64,000 nucleotides of DNA from Bacillota bacterium (GTDB taxonomy: Bacteria > Bacillota > Bacilli > Paenibacillales > Paenibacillaceae). Made by a program: the position numbers and the translations under genes. The stretch spans positions 1 to 64,000 of the forward strand of contig JAEWAQ010000042.1 of the NCBI GenBank assembly GCA_023391635.1. The letters are read 5' to 3'. Position 1 is the stretch's first letter. Every line of letters starts with the position of its first letter. The notes under the pieces are model-generated. The model had not been told where the DNA came from and ran no database searches. It was given only the letters and a program-made list of their open reading frames with translations. Below are positions 7,252 to 15,672 of this stretch, in pieces.

Positions 7252-8988
7252 GTGATCAGTCAACTGTCATGGAAAATTGGCGGCCAGCAAGGGGAAGGCG
7301 TGGAAAGTACGGACCGTATTTTCTCTACCGCGTTGAACCGGCTGGGTTACTACCTTTACGGGTATCGCCATTTTTCCTCGCGGATCAAGGGCGGACACAC
7401 GAATAACAAAATTCGTATCAGTACGCACCCGATCCGTGCGATTTCGGACGATCTGGACATTCTGGTCGCCTTCGACCAGGAGAGTATCGACCTCAATGCA
7501 GGAGAGCTTCGCGCAGGCGGCGTCATCGTCGCGGACGCCAAGTTCTCGCCGACCGTACCGGAAGGCGTCGATGCGCAATTGTTCGCGGTTCCGATTACGT
7601 CGATTGCGGAGGAACTCGGCACCTCGCTGATGAAGAACATGGTCGCATCGGGCGCATCCTGGGCGCTGCTCGGATTGCCGGTCGAAGTGTTCAACAAAGC
7701 GGTGGAAGAGGAGTTCGGCCGCAAAGGCCCGGCGATCGTCGAGAAGAACATTGAGGCGGTGCGCCGCGGCTCCGAGTTCGTGCTGGAGCAGGCTGGCGGA
7801 CCGCTTGAAGCGTTCAAGCTCGGGCCGGCCGACGGCGTGCAGAAGCTGTTCATGATCGGCAACGAAGCGATGGCGCTCGGTTCGATCGCGGCAGGTTGCC
7901 GCTTGATGTCCGCTTATCCGATCACGCCCGCCTCTGAAATTATGGAATATCTGATCAAGAAGCTGCCGAAGTTCGGCGGCACGGTCGTGCAGACCGAGGA
8001 CGAGATCGCGGCCGTCACGATGGCGATCGGCGCCAACTACGCCGGCGTGCGCACGATGACCGCATCCGCGGGTCCAGGCCTGTCGCTGATGATGGAGGCG
8101 ATCGGCTTGTCCGGCATGACCGAGACGCCGCTGGTCATCGTCGACACGCAGCGCGGCGGCCCGTCCACGGGCTTGCCGACGAAGCAGGAGCAATCCGACA
8201 TCAATGCGCTTATCTACGGAACGCACGGCGAGATTCCGAAGCTCGTCATTTCGCCGAGCACGATCGAAGAGTGCTTCTATGACATGATCGAGGCGTTCAA
8301 CCTGGCCGAGGAGTATCAAATTCCGGTCATCGTCGCGACCGATCTGCAGCTGTCGCTCGGCAAGCAATCTTGCGACATGCTGGATTACGACCAAATCGAA
8401 ATCAAGCGCGGCAAGCTCGTAGAGGACAACCTGCCGCAGCTGGAAGAACATAAAATGTTCAAGCGCTATGAATGGACCGAAGACGGCGTGTCGCCGCGTT
8501 CGCTTCCGGGCATGAAGAACGGTATCCACCATGTGACCGGGGTCGAGCACGACCAGGAAGGACGTCCTTCCGAGAATGCGCTGAACCGCCAGAAGATGAT
8601 GGATAAGCGTCTTGGCAAGATTGACAAGCTGCGTATCACGAACGCGGTCAAAGTTCTGAACGCCGATCCGTCCGCCGAGTTGCTCGTCGTAGCGATGGGA
8701 TCGACGGGCGGTACGATCGAGGAAGCGCGCGCGCGGCTGGAGAAGGAAGGCATCAAGATCAATCATGTAACGGTGCGCCAGATGTTCCCGTTCCCGGTCG
8801 ACCAGCTCGAGCCGCATCTGAACGCCGCGAAGAAAGTGATCGTGCTCGAGAACAACGCGACGGGCCAACTGGCGAACCTGATCAAGCAAAATATCGGTTA
8901 TCACGACAAGATCGAGAACCTGTTGAAGTACGACGGGACGCCGTTCCTGCCTTCGGAAGTTTACAAAGCCTGCAAGGAGCTGAACTAA
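7252..8988 (+). CDS. korA: 2-oxoacid:acceptor oxidoreductase, fused gamma-alpha subunit
   Basis: The large subunit of a two-subunit 2-oxoglutarate/2-oxoacid:ferredoxin oxidoreductase. The 578 residues comprise an N-terminal gamma (POR) domain (about 1-185, starting with WKIGGQQGEG) fused to the alpha pyrimidine-binding domain with the family hallmark YPITPASEIMEYL (about 222-234). A C-terminal domain II follows. GTG at 7252 is preferred: AGAGGAG (7236-7242) is well spaced and the protein then starts MISQLSWK as in relatives. The longer TTG start at 7216 has no ribosome binding site. korB follows after one base. The complex would oxidise 2-oxoglutarate to succinyl-CoA with reduced ferredoxin; pyruvate or another 2-oxoacid cannot be excluded. 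Confidence 0.93.
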   Translation: MISQLSWKIGGQQGEGVESTDRIFSTALNRLGYYLYGYRHFSSRIKGGHTNNKIRISTHPIRAISDDLDILVAFDQESIDLNAGELRAGGVIVADAKFSPTVPEGVDAQLFAVPITSIAEELGTSLMKNMVASGASWALLGLPVEVFNKAVEEEFGRKGPAIVEKNIEAVRRGSEFVLEQAGGPLEAFKLGPADGVQKLFMIGNEAMALGSIAAGCRLMSAYPITPASEIMEYLIKKLPKFGGTVVQTEDEIAAVTMAIGANYAGVRTMTASAGPGLSLMMEAIGLSGMTETPLVIVDTQRGGPSTGLPTKQEQSDINALIYGTHGEIPKLVISPSTIEECFYDMIEAFNLAEEYQIPVIVATDLQLSLGKQSCDMLDYDQIEIKRGKLVEDNLPQLEEHKMFKRYEWTEDGVSPRSLPGMKNGIHHVTGVEHDQEGRPSENALNRQKMMDKRLGKIDKLRITNAVKVLNADPSAELLVVAMGSTGGTIEEARARLEKEGIKINHVTVRQMFPFPVDQLEPHLNAAKKVIVLENNATGQLANLIKQNIGYHDKIENLLKYDGTPFLPSEVYKACKELN

Positions 8989-8989
8989 G

Positions 8990-9856
8990 ATGGCGACATT
9001 CAAGGAATTCCGCAACAATATCAAGCCAAACTGGTGCCCCGGCTGCGGCGACTTCTCCGTGCAGGCGGCGATTCAGCGCGCGGCGGCTAACGTCGGTCTC
9101 GAACCGGAACAGGTAGCCGTCATCTCCGGAATCGGCTGCTCCGGCCGGATCTCGGGTTATATTAACGCGTACGGCGTGCACGGCATCCACGGCCGCGCGC
9201 TGCCGATCGCGCAAGGCGTGAAGCTGGCCAACCGCGAGCTTACCGTCATCGCCTCCGGCGGCGACGGCGACGGCTTCGCGATCGGGATGGGCCATACGGT
9301 CCATGCGATCCGCCGCAACCTGGACATCACGTACATCGTCATGGACAACCAAATTTACGGTTTGACAAAGGGGCAGACGTCTCCGCGCAGCGCCGAAGGC
9401 TTCAAGACGAAGTCAACGCCGGAAGGTTCGATCGAGCATGCGCTGTCTCCGCTGGAGATCGCGATGTCCGCCGGCGCGACGTTCGTGGCGCAATCGTTCT
9501 CCAGCGATCTGAAGCAATTGACTGCGCTGATCGAAGAAGGACTGAAGCATAAGGGCTTTTCCCTGATCAACGTGTTCAGCCCGTGCGTGACGTTCAACAA
9601 GATCAACACGTATGATTGGTTTAAAGAGAATATCGTCAACCTGGACCAATTCCCGGATTACAACCCGAACGATCGCGTCGAAGCGATGAACAAGATCATG
9701 GAGACGAACGGCATGCTGACAGGGCTCATCTATCAGAACAAGACGCGCCCGTCCTACGAGCAACTGGCTGTCGGCTTCAAGGAGCAAGCGCTCGCGAAGC
9801 AAAGTCTGGAGCTGCCGCGCGAAGATTTCAACAAATTGTTGACGGAATTCAGATAA
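8990..9856 (+). CDS. korB: 2-oxoacid:acceptor oxidoreductase, beta (TPP-binding) subunit
   Basis: 288 residues, the partner of korA one base upstream. Motifs: WCPGCGDFSV (about 16-25), GIGCSGR, the thiamine diphosphate/Mg site SGGDGDGFAIGMGH, and DNQIYGLTKGQTSPRS. It binds TPP and carries out decarboxylation; the short Cys-poor form is typical of two-subunit enzymes in which the beta subunit carries one FeS cluster. The terminator at 9881-9911 closes the korAB operon. Confidence 0.95.
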   Translation: MATFKEFRNNIKPNWCPGCGDFSVQAAIQRAAANVGLEPEQVAVISGIGCSGRISGYINAYGVHGIHGRALPIAQGVKLANRELTVIASGGDGDGFAIGMGHTVHAIRRNLDITYIVMDNQIYGLTKGQTSPRSAEGFKTKSTPEGSIEHALSPLEIAMSAGATFVAQSFSSDLKQLTALIEEGLKHKGFSLINVFSPCVTFNKINTYDWFKENIVNLDQFPDYNPNDRVEAMNKIMETNGMLTGLIYQNKTRPSYEQLAVGFKEQALAKQSLELPREDFNKLLTEFR

Positions 9857-9880
9857 TCGCAGCATTTGTCCATCGATAAG

Positions 9881-9911
9881 AGGCGTACGGGTTTGGTCCC
9901 GTGCGCCTTTT
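9881..9911 (+). terminator. Terminator after korB
   Basis: AGGCGTACGGG (9881-9891) pairs with CCCGTGCGCCT (9898-9908) with one GU, loop TTTGGT, then a short T run. Confidence 0.75.
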
Positions 9912-9921
9912 GCGCTACAAT
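9893..9921 (+). promoter_or_regulatory. Promoter for the stand-alone pduL
   Basis: TTGGTC (9893-9898), a 17-bp spacer and TACAAT (9916-9921). The -35 lies in the loop of the korB terminator, a compact terminator/promoter overlap. Confidence 0.5.
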
Positions 9922-9950
9922 AGAGAAAAAACGACAAGGCGGTGGCTTCA

Positions 9951-10526
9951 ATGGAAGAGATGAACGTACCGATCGGCGTATCCGCGCGCCATATCCATCT
10001 GACGCAAGCTCACGTGGAAGCTTTGTTCGGATCGGGAGCTACGCTTACCGAGTGGAAGCCGTTATCGCAGCCGAAGCAATATGCCGCGCAGGAAATGGTC
10101 GCCGTATACGGCCCGAAAGGCTCCTTTCCGAAGGTACGCATTCTCGGTCCGGCCCGCAACCTGACGCAACTGGAAATTTCCCGTACGGACGCGTTCACGC
10201 TTGGAATCAACCCGCCGGTGCGGGAATCCGGCAACATCGCCGGCACACCGGGCGTCCGCATCGTCGGTCCGGCCGGGGAAGTGACGATCGAAGAAGGCGT
10301 CATCGTGGCGGCTCGCCACATCCATTTTCACACCTCCGATGCGCAAAAATGGGGAATCCGCGACAAGCAAATGCTGCAGGTTAAGGCGGGCGGCGAACGC
10401 GGCGTCATTTTCGATCAAGTGCTGGCCCGGGTGTCCGACTCCTACGCGCTGGATATGCATATCGACACGGACGAGGGGAATGCGGCCGGCGTGCAGACAG
10501 GCGAATACGGCGTCATCATCCTTTGA
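9951..10526 (+). CDS. pduL: PduL-type phosphate acyltransferase, stand-alone copy
   Basis: 191 residues with the two-domain PduL/PTAC fold: GVSARHIHL (about 8-16) with metal-binding His, SQPKQYAAQE, VRILGPARNLTQLEISRTDA, the second motif AARHIHFHTSDA, and the terminal MHIDTDEGNAA. It interconverts acyl-CoA and acyl phosphate (acetyl-CoA/acetyl phosphate). It lacks the ~65-residue N-terminal extension carried by the copy in the eut operon (30455-31255) and lacks any encapsulation helix, so it is probably cytosolic. ATG at 9951 is spaced 8 bp from AAGGCGG; GTG at 9942 is the alternative. It has its own promoter between korB and miaB. Confidence 0.9.
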   Translation: MEEMNVPIGVSARHIHLTQAHVEALFGSGATLTEWKPLSQPKQYAAQEMVAVYGPKGSFPKVRILGPARNLTQLEISRTDAFTLGINPPVRESGNIAGTPGVRIVGPAGEVTIEEGVIVAARHIHFHTSDAQKWGIRDKQMLQVKAGGERGVIFDQVLARVSDSYALDMHIDTDEGNAAGVQTGEYGVIIL

Positions 10527-10565
10527 TTTCCCGGATCGTTTCCGATGGCACGCCCGGCCGGATCA

Positions 10566-10574
10566 TGCTATAAT
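10566..10574 (+). promoter_or_regulatory. Extended -10 promoter for miaB
   Basis: TGCTATAAT: a perfect TATAAT (10569-10574) with the extended TGn element. The -35 is poor (TGGCAC with 17-bp spacing). Confidence 0.55.
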
Positions 10575-10646
10575 ACGAAGGTTGAGAGATGATTCATAGT
10601 CGCGGGCGCCAGCCGGGCGCCGGAGCGGATATTGAGGGGGATGGTT

Positions 10647-12224
10647 GTGGCCACTTCGGACAAGGATTATAGCAAATATTTCGACTTCTCCGACGCCAAA
10701 GTCATTTCCGAGGACGAACATGGACGTACGATCCGTCTGAAGGGACGGGATATTCATATTGTCTCCGAACCGAACTATCGGCAGGAGAAGCAGCGCGGCA
10801 AGGAGCAGATCCAGGTTCATTACGAGAACGCCGTGCCGGATTCCTTAAGAACCCTCGGAATTGGCAAGAAATATTTGATCTACACGTACGGCTGCCAGAT
10901 GAACGAACACGACACCGAAGTGATGCGCGGCTTGTTCGAAGAGATGGGATACACGGCGACGGACGACCGCGCGGAAGCGGATGTCATCCTTCTGAATACG
11001 TGTGCGGTGCGCGAGAACGCCGAGGACAAAGTGTTCGGCGAGCTCGGCCATCTGAAGGCGCTCAAGACGGAGAAGCCGGAGCTCATACTTGGCGTCTGCG
11101 GCTGCATGTCGCAGGAAGCGGCGGTCGTGAACCGGATCATGAATAAGCATGCATTCGTTGACATCATCTTTGGCACGCATAACATTCACCGGCTTCCGCA
11201 CTTGCTGCAGGAGGCGCACTTTGGCAAAGAGATGGTCGTCGAAGTGTGGTCCAAGGAAGGCGACATCATCGAGAACTTGCCCAAGAAGCGCCAGGGACTG
11301 CGGGCGTGGGTCAACATCATGTACGGCTGCGACAAGTTCTGCACGTACTGCATCGTGCCTTATACGCGGGGCAAAGAGCGCAGCCGCCTGCCGGAGGACG
11401 TCATCGCGGAGGTGCGCGAGCTGGCGCGGCAGGGATTCAAGGAGATTACGCTGCTCGGCCAGAACGTGAATGCGTACGGCAAGGATTTCTCTGACCGCGA
11501 CTACCGGTTCGGCGATCTGATGGATGACATCCGCAAGATCGACATTCCGCGTGTTCGCTTCACGACGAGCCATCCGCGCGATTTCGACGATCATCTGATC
11601 GAAGTGCTGGCTCGCGGCGGCAATCTGGTCGAGCATATTCATCTGCCGGTGCAATCGGGCAGCACGGAAGTGCTCAAGCGGATGAGCCGCAAATATACAA
11701 GAGAGCACTTCCTGGACCTGGTGCGACGCATTCGCGCGGCGATCCCGAACGTCGTACTGACGACCGACATCATCGTCGGCTTCCCCGGCGAGACGGAAGC
11801 GCAGTTCGAAGATACGCTGTCGCTCGTGCGCGAGGCGCGGTTCGCTTCCGCGTTCACGTTCATCTATTCGAAGCGCGAGGGGACGCCGGCCGCCGATATG
11901 GCGGATGATGTCCCGTACGAGACGAAGCAGAAGCGGCTGGAACGGCTGAACGATCTCATTGCCGAGCTTTCGCTCGAGAGCAACCGGACGATCGCCGGCC
12001 AAGTGGTCGAAGTGCTTGTCGAAGGCGTGAGCAAGACGAAGGCCGGCGTATTGTCGGGAAGGACGCGTTCGAACAAGCTGATCCACTTCGAAGGGCCTGA
12101 CGAGTGGGTCGGACAGTTCGTTCCGGTGCGCGTCACGACGCCGCAAACGTGGTACATTCGCGCGGAAGCAATCGATGGCGAGACGACCCCTGCCGAGGGG
12201 ACTGCCGCCGCAAACGCAGGATAA
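10647..12224 (+). CDS. miaB: tRNA-2-methylthio-N6-dimethylallyladenosine synthase
   Basis: Radical-SAM methylthiotransferase that adds a methylthio group to i6A37 of tRNAs reading UNN codons. 525 residues: an N-terminal MTTase domain with three cluster Cys (YGCQMNEHDTE at about residue 83, LNTCAVRENA, CGCMSQEA); the radical-SAM domain with C228-x3-C232-x2-C235 (CDKFCTYC); a C-terminal TRAM domain ending near residue 510; and a short Ala-rich tail. The first ~65 residues form the extension usual in Bacillales MiaB. GTG at 10647 is chosen with AGGGGG 6 bp ahead; ATG at 10641 and TTG at 10632 overlap that ribosome binding site. ricA follows after 17 bp, as in Bacillus. Confidence 0.96.
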   Translation: MATSDKDYSKYFDFSDAKVISEDEHGRTIRLKGRDIHIVSEPNYRQEKQRGKEQIQVHYENAVPDSLRTLGIGKKYLIYTYGCQMNEHDTEVMRGLFEEMGYTATDDRAEADVILLNTCAVRENAEDKVFGELGHLKALKTEKPELILGVCGCMSQEAAVVNRIMNKHAFVDIIFGTHNIHRLPHLLQEAHFGKEMVVEVWSKEGDIIENLPKKRQGLRAWVNIMYGCDKFCTYCIVPYTRGKERSRLPEDVIAEVRELARQGFKEITLLGQNVNAYGKDFSDRDYRFGDLMDDIRKIDIPRVRFTTSHPRDFDDHLIEVLARGGNLVEHIHLPVQSGSTEVLKRMSRKYTREHFLDLVRRIRAAIPNVVLTTDIIVGFPGETEAQFEDTLSLVREARFASAFTFIYSKREGTPAADMADDVPYETKQKRLERLNDLIAELSLESNRTIAGQVVEVLVEGVSKTKAGVLSGRTRSNKLIHFEGPDEWVGQFVPVRVTTPQTWYIRAEAIDGETTPAEGTAAANAG

Positions 12225-12241
12225 TCGAAGGAGTGGCTGAC

Positions 12242-12724
12242 ATGAGCGCACATGCGCATGATCACGAGCATGGACACGATCACGAGCAGTATTGCGGCAT
12301 ACCTGTATTCGATAACCGCGAACTGATCGTTCGGGAAGATATATTGGCAAGAGCGAGAGAGCTGGCGCATCTGATCACGACGACGGAAGAGGTCAGCTTG
12401 TTCCAACGCGCGGAGAAGATCGTACAGGGCAATGAGCGCGTACAAGGACTGATCGCGCAGATGAAGAAGAAGCAGAAGGAAATCGTTGCGTTCGAGACGA
12501 CATTCAAAAATCAGGCGATGGTCGACAAGATCCAGAAAGAAATCGACGCGCTGCAGGACGAACTCGACGGTCTGCCGGTCGTGCAGCAATTCCAGCAAAG
12601 CCAGGTCGACGTTAACTACTTGCTGCAATCCATCGTATCGATCATCCGCGACACCGTTGCCGAGAAGGTCGACGTCGAGGCGGCGAAGCCGGCGGATGCG
12701 CCGGTCGATGGCTACGGCGAGTAA
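12242..12724 (+). CDS. ricA: RicA (YmcA), YlbF/YmcA-family regulator
   Basis: 160 residues, helical; the YlbF/YmcA core runs from about residue 30 (LIVREDILARARELAHLI) to 130. RicA works with RicF and RicT in a cytoplasmic complex that aids RNase Y-dependent mRNA processing and promotes competence, biofilm and sporulation. RNase Y is encoded 8 kb upstream. Oddity: the first ~18 residues are His/Asp-rich (HAHDHEHGHDHE) followed by one Cys, an unusual metal-binding-looking leader. ATG at 12242 has AAGGAG with 9-bp spacing. Same operon as miaB; a strong terminator follows. Confidence 0.9.
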   Translation: MSAHAHDHEHGHDHEQYCGIPVFDNRELIVREDILARARELAHLITTTEEVSLFQRAEKIVQGNERVQGLIAQMKKKQKEIVAFETTFKNQAMVDKIQKEIDALQDELDGLPVVQQFQQSQVDVNYLLQSIVSIIRDTVAEKVDVEAAKPADAPVDGYGE

Positions 12725-12766
12725 AAGATCATTCGATCCAACGCACAACGCCCATCGTCATACGTT

Positions 12767-12799
12767 GAAGTCGCAGCCCATCGCTGCGACTTCTATTTT
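12767..12799 (+). terminator. Terminator after ricA
   Basis: GAAGTCGCAGC (12767-12777) pairs perfectly with GCTGCGACTTC (12783-12793) across a 5-nt loop, then TATTTT. Confidence 0.88.
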
Positions 12800-12914
12800 C
12801 CGCAAGCGGAAAATAATGAATAGCCGACGCCTAAGGAATAACCGGCCGTTCATGATCATTTTCTACTGCTTGAGCATTTTCCACACAGGTGAAACCCTTG
12901 ATACAACAGGGTTT
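12794..12914. repeat. Two inverted repeats in the ricA / ABC-importer gap
   Basis: The gap 12725-13051 (327 bp) has no gene. It holds the ricA terminator and a 22-bp dyad whose arms TATTTTCCGC (12794-12803) and GCGGAAAATA (12806-12815) are separated by only AA. It also holds a second dyad, AAACCCT (12892-12898) / AGGGTTT (12908-12914), and the promoter region listed next. The 2-nt gap of the first dyad suits a protein operator better than an RNA hairpin. Confidence 0.5.
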
Positions 12915-12956
12915 ATCGATATTTCTGAGCAAGCTGTTCGATTTTGGTGAAACTTC

Positions 12957-12999
12957 TGAAAACGCTTTATTTACGACTGTCGCTCCCCGCTTCTACAAT
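12957..12999 (+). promoter_or_regulatory. Weak promoter with a possible cre site, ABC-importer operon
   Basis: TGAAAACGCTTTAT (12957-12970) matches the cre consensus except for its last two bases. It runs into TTTACG (12970-12975), an 18-bp spacer and TACAAT (12994-12999), 53 bp before the lipoprotein gene. CcpA control would suit a sugar importer, but this is consensus reading only. Confidence 0.35.
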
Positions 13000-13051
13000 G
13001 TGAATTGTTCGGCGAGTTCAACCAACCACATCTATGGGGAGGAAACAAGCA

Positions 13052-14674
13052 ATGGCAAAAAGAAAGTGGCTCGGCATCACCTTGGCAGCAACGCTTATGG
13101 CAACCGCCTTGACGGCATGCGGAGGGGGCAGCAAGAACGAAGCGTCCAGCAGTCCTTCTGCCAGTCAACCGGCTAACTCGGCTTCGGCATCGACTGCTCC
13201 GTCTGAAAGCGCTGCATCGAATTACGGAGACACGGGCGGGCTGCAATTGCCGCTGGTCGACAAACCGACGACGATCAATTGGATGTTGGTCGGCGAGAAT
13301 CCGGTCAATGACAAGATGATCGTCAAGGAAATCGAGAAGCGTACCGGCATCAAAGTCAACTTCATGACGACACCGTCCGCGACGTTCCAAGACAAGCTGC
13401 GTGTCACGATGGGCTCCGGCAAGCTGCCGGACATCTTCCATGGCTTGAAGCCGGCGGAGCTGAAGAAGCTCGGGCAGCAGAAAGCGGTTGTCGCCATCAA
13501 CGATTATGCGGACCAACTGCCGAATTTCAAGCGCTTGTATATGGACGAGAATGCGTGGGTAATCGGCTCATACGGCGACGAGAGCGGCAACATGTATGCT
13601 TGGCCGATCTATAACATGAATCGCGACGTCAATCACGGCTTCTTGTATCGCAAAGACATTTTCGACAAAAACAACATTCCGGAATGGACGGATACGGAAA
13701 GCTTCTATGAAGCGATGAAAAAGCTGAAGGAAATTTATCCGGATTCCTATCCGATCGCTTCCAAAACGGGCGTGAATATATTCCGCGACTACGCTTACGG
13801 CTGGGGCATCGGCGGCGCTCAATATCCGGTCTATTACGATGAGTCCGACAAGACGTGGAAATTCGCGGCGACGGATCAGAAGAACAGAGACATGCTGGAA
13901 TTCATGAAAAAGCTGTATAACGAAGGCTTGCTCGATCCCGAGTTCATCACCGATACGGCCGACTCGTGGACGGCCAAGATGACGACGGACAAGTCGCTCG
14001 TCACGTTCGACTGGATCGGTCGCCTGGACTTGTTCTACAACCAGGTGAAAGATAAAAATCCGGAGTACGACTTGCGCTATGCCAATCCGGTCGGCCCGAC
14101 GGGCAATATCCGGACGTTGCCGAAGATCGACGCGAGCTGGAGCATCGCCGTCGCCAACAACGAGAACAAAGAAGCGGCGCTCAAATTGCTCGACTATCTG
14201 ACAAGCCCGTCCGGCGCAGCCTTGATGACCCTGGGAGTGGAAGGCGAAACATTCAACTTCGACGACAACGGAAAACCGGTCTATCCGGAGCTGAAGGACG
14301 TGCCGCTCGTCGATATCAAAGTGCTCGAAGACCGTTACGGCATGTGGCTGGAAGGCGCTTACCTGGCGCCGGACCGCAGAAGCGTGTACTTTAATTACAC
14401 CGAGAGAGAGCAGGAAGCGCAAGACAAGATGCTCAAGGCGAACAAGTTCGAACCGCTGGATCCGGTACTGAATTTCACGGACGACGAGAATGCGCAAATC
14501 GCCGAAATTCAAACCTCGCTGTCCAAAGCAGTGGAAGAATTCAATACGCGGTATGTGCTGGACAAATCCTATGGCGAATCGCAATGGGAAGCCTGGAAGG
14601 CCAATGCGGAGAAGCTCGGTGCTGGCAAGCTGGTGGAAATCCACAACAATGCGCAAAAACGCTTGGGTCAATAA
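13052..14674 (+). CDS. ABC-importer extracellular solute-binding lipoprotein (CUT1/LipO-like)
   Basis: 540 residues with a lipoprotein signal peptide: KRK, a hydrophobic core and lipobox LTAC with the lipidated Cys at residue 23. A Ser/Ala/Asn-rich spacer (about 28-60) and a family-1 solute-binding fold follow. It would capture an oligosaccharide-type ligand outside the membrane and feed the two permeases downstream. No ATPase gene lies in the cluster; such systems commonly share a general MsmK-type ATPase encoded elsewhere. ATG at 13052 follows GGGGAGG; the in-frame ATG at 13034 overlaps that site. The ligand cannot be told from sequence. A stable hairpin separates it from the permease genes. 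Confidence 0.88.
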   Translation: MAKRKWLGITLAATLMATALTACGGGSKNEASSSPSASQPANSASASTAPSESAASNYGDTGGLQLPLVDKPTTINWMLVGENPVNDKMIVKEIEKRTGIKVNFMTTPSATFQDKLRVTMGSGKLPDIFHGLKPAELKKLGQQKAVVAINDYADQLPNFKRLYMDENAWVIGSYGDESGNMYAWPIYNMNRDVNHGFLYRKDIFDKNNIPEWTDTESFYEAMKKLKEIYPDSYPIASKTGVNIFRDYAYGWGIGGAQYPVYYDESDKTWKFAATDQKNRDMLEFMKKLYNEGLLDPEFITDTADSWTAKMTTDKSLVTFDWIGRLDLFYNQVKDKNPEYDLRYANPVGPTGNIRTLPKIDASWSIAVANNENKEAALKLLDYLTSPSGAALMTLGVEGETFNFDDNGKPVYPELKDVPLVDIKVLEDRYGMWLEGAYLAPDRRSVYFNYTEREQEAQDKMLKANKFEPLDPVLNFTDDENAQIAEIQTSLSKAVEEFNTRYVLDKSYGESQWEAWKANAEKLGAGKLVEIHNNAQKRLGQ

Positions 14675-14701
14675 TACAGGCTGCTGATTGCAAAGAAAGG
14701 T

Positions 14702-14734
14702 GGCACTCGGACACAGCTGCGTCCGGGTGTTGCC
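14702..14734 (+). other. Intercistronic hairpin between binding protein and permeases
   Basis: ACTCGGAC (14705-14712) pairs with GTCCGGGT (14721-14728), extended by GGC/GCC outside, and without a T run. Such hairpins often protect the binding-protein mRNA and lower permease expression. Confidence 0.45.
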
Positions 14735-14757
14735 TGCTTGGATAGGAGGGAACAGCC

Positions 14758-15672
14758 ATGAGCTTCGCCAGCGCGTTAACCAAACGAATCATCCGGGATC
14801 GTCAACTGCTCATCTTGTTCATTCCTTGCTTCGTCTTCTATGCGATATTCCGATACGGGCCGCTGTACGGTTTGATCATCGCATTCAAGGATTACAGCGT
14901 TTTTACCGGCATCATCGACAGTCCGTGGGTCGGGTTGAAATATTTCGAACGCTTCTTCGCAAGTCCCGACTTTCTGATCTTGTTCCGAAACACGCTGCTG
15001 CTCGGCCTGTATACGTTGATCTTCAGCTTTCCGTTCCCGATTCTGCTCGCTGTATTACTGAACGAAGTGCGTGCCCGTGCGTTCAAGAAGTTCGTACAAA
15101 CCGCCAGCTACTTGCCGACCTTCCTGTCGGTCGTCATTATATGCAGTATGGTGATCGACTTCCTGTCGCCGAATCACGGGATCGTCAACCAAATTCTGGT
15201 GTCTTTCGGATTCGAAAGCAAATATTTCCTGATCGATTCAAACTGGTTCCGGCCGATCTATGTGTTATCCGATATATGGGCGAATACCGGGTACGAGGCG
15301 ATTATCTTCCTGGCGGCGATTGCCGGCATCAACCCGACGCTGTATGAAGCGGCAAAGGTGGACGGCGCGAACCGCTTCCGGATGATGTGGAACGTGACGA
15401 TCCCGTGCCTGATGCCGACGATTCTCGTCATTTTCATCCTGAAGACGGGCTCGATGATCCGGATCGGCTATGAGAAGGTGCTGCTGCTCTACAACGCGAT
15501 GACGTACGACGTGGCGGACGTGTTCTCTACGTTCGTCTACCGCAAAGGCTTGCTGGAGTCCAATTACAGCTATGGCGCCGCCGTCGGCTTGTTCGAGGCG
15601 CTCGTGGCGATGGTCATGCTGCTTGGCGCGAATGCGATCAGCAAACGGCTGGGAGGGAACACCCTATGGTAG
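14758..15672 (+). CDS. ABC sugar-type permease 1 (LplB-like)
   Basis: 304 residues, about six membrane segments, with the cytoplasmic coupling (EAA) loop EAAKVDGANRFRMMWNVTIP at about 200-219, which docks the ATPase. MalF-type half of a CUT1 importer. ATG at 14758 follows AGGAGGGA. Its stop overlaps the start of the next permease, indicating coupled translation and a 1:1 pair. Confidence 0.92.
   Translation: MSFASALTKRIIRDRQLLILFIPCFVFYAIFRYGPLYGLIIAFKDYSVFTGIIDSPWVGLKYFERFFASPDFLILFRNTLLLGLYTLIFSFPFPILLAVLLNEVRARAFKKFVQTASYLPTFLSVVIICSMVIDFLSPNHGIVNQILVSFGFESKYFLIDSNWFRPIYVLSDIWANTGYEAIIFLAAIAGINPTLYEAAKVDGANRFRMMWNVTIPCLMPTILVIFILKTGSMIRIGYEKVLLLYNAMTYDVADVFSTFVYRKGLLESNYSYGAAVGLFEALVAMVMLLGANAISKRLGGNTLW

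Noticed and set aside
7267..9024. 585-codon reverse frame opposite korA
   Set aside because: The Arg/His/Leu-rich composition typical of antisense shadows; korA is unmistakable on the forward strand.
10845..12350. 501-codon reverse frame opposite miaB
   Set aside because: Antisense shadow; it spans the miaB-ricA junction with no start signals.
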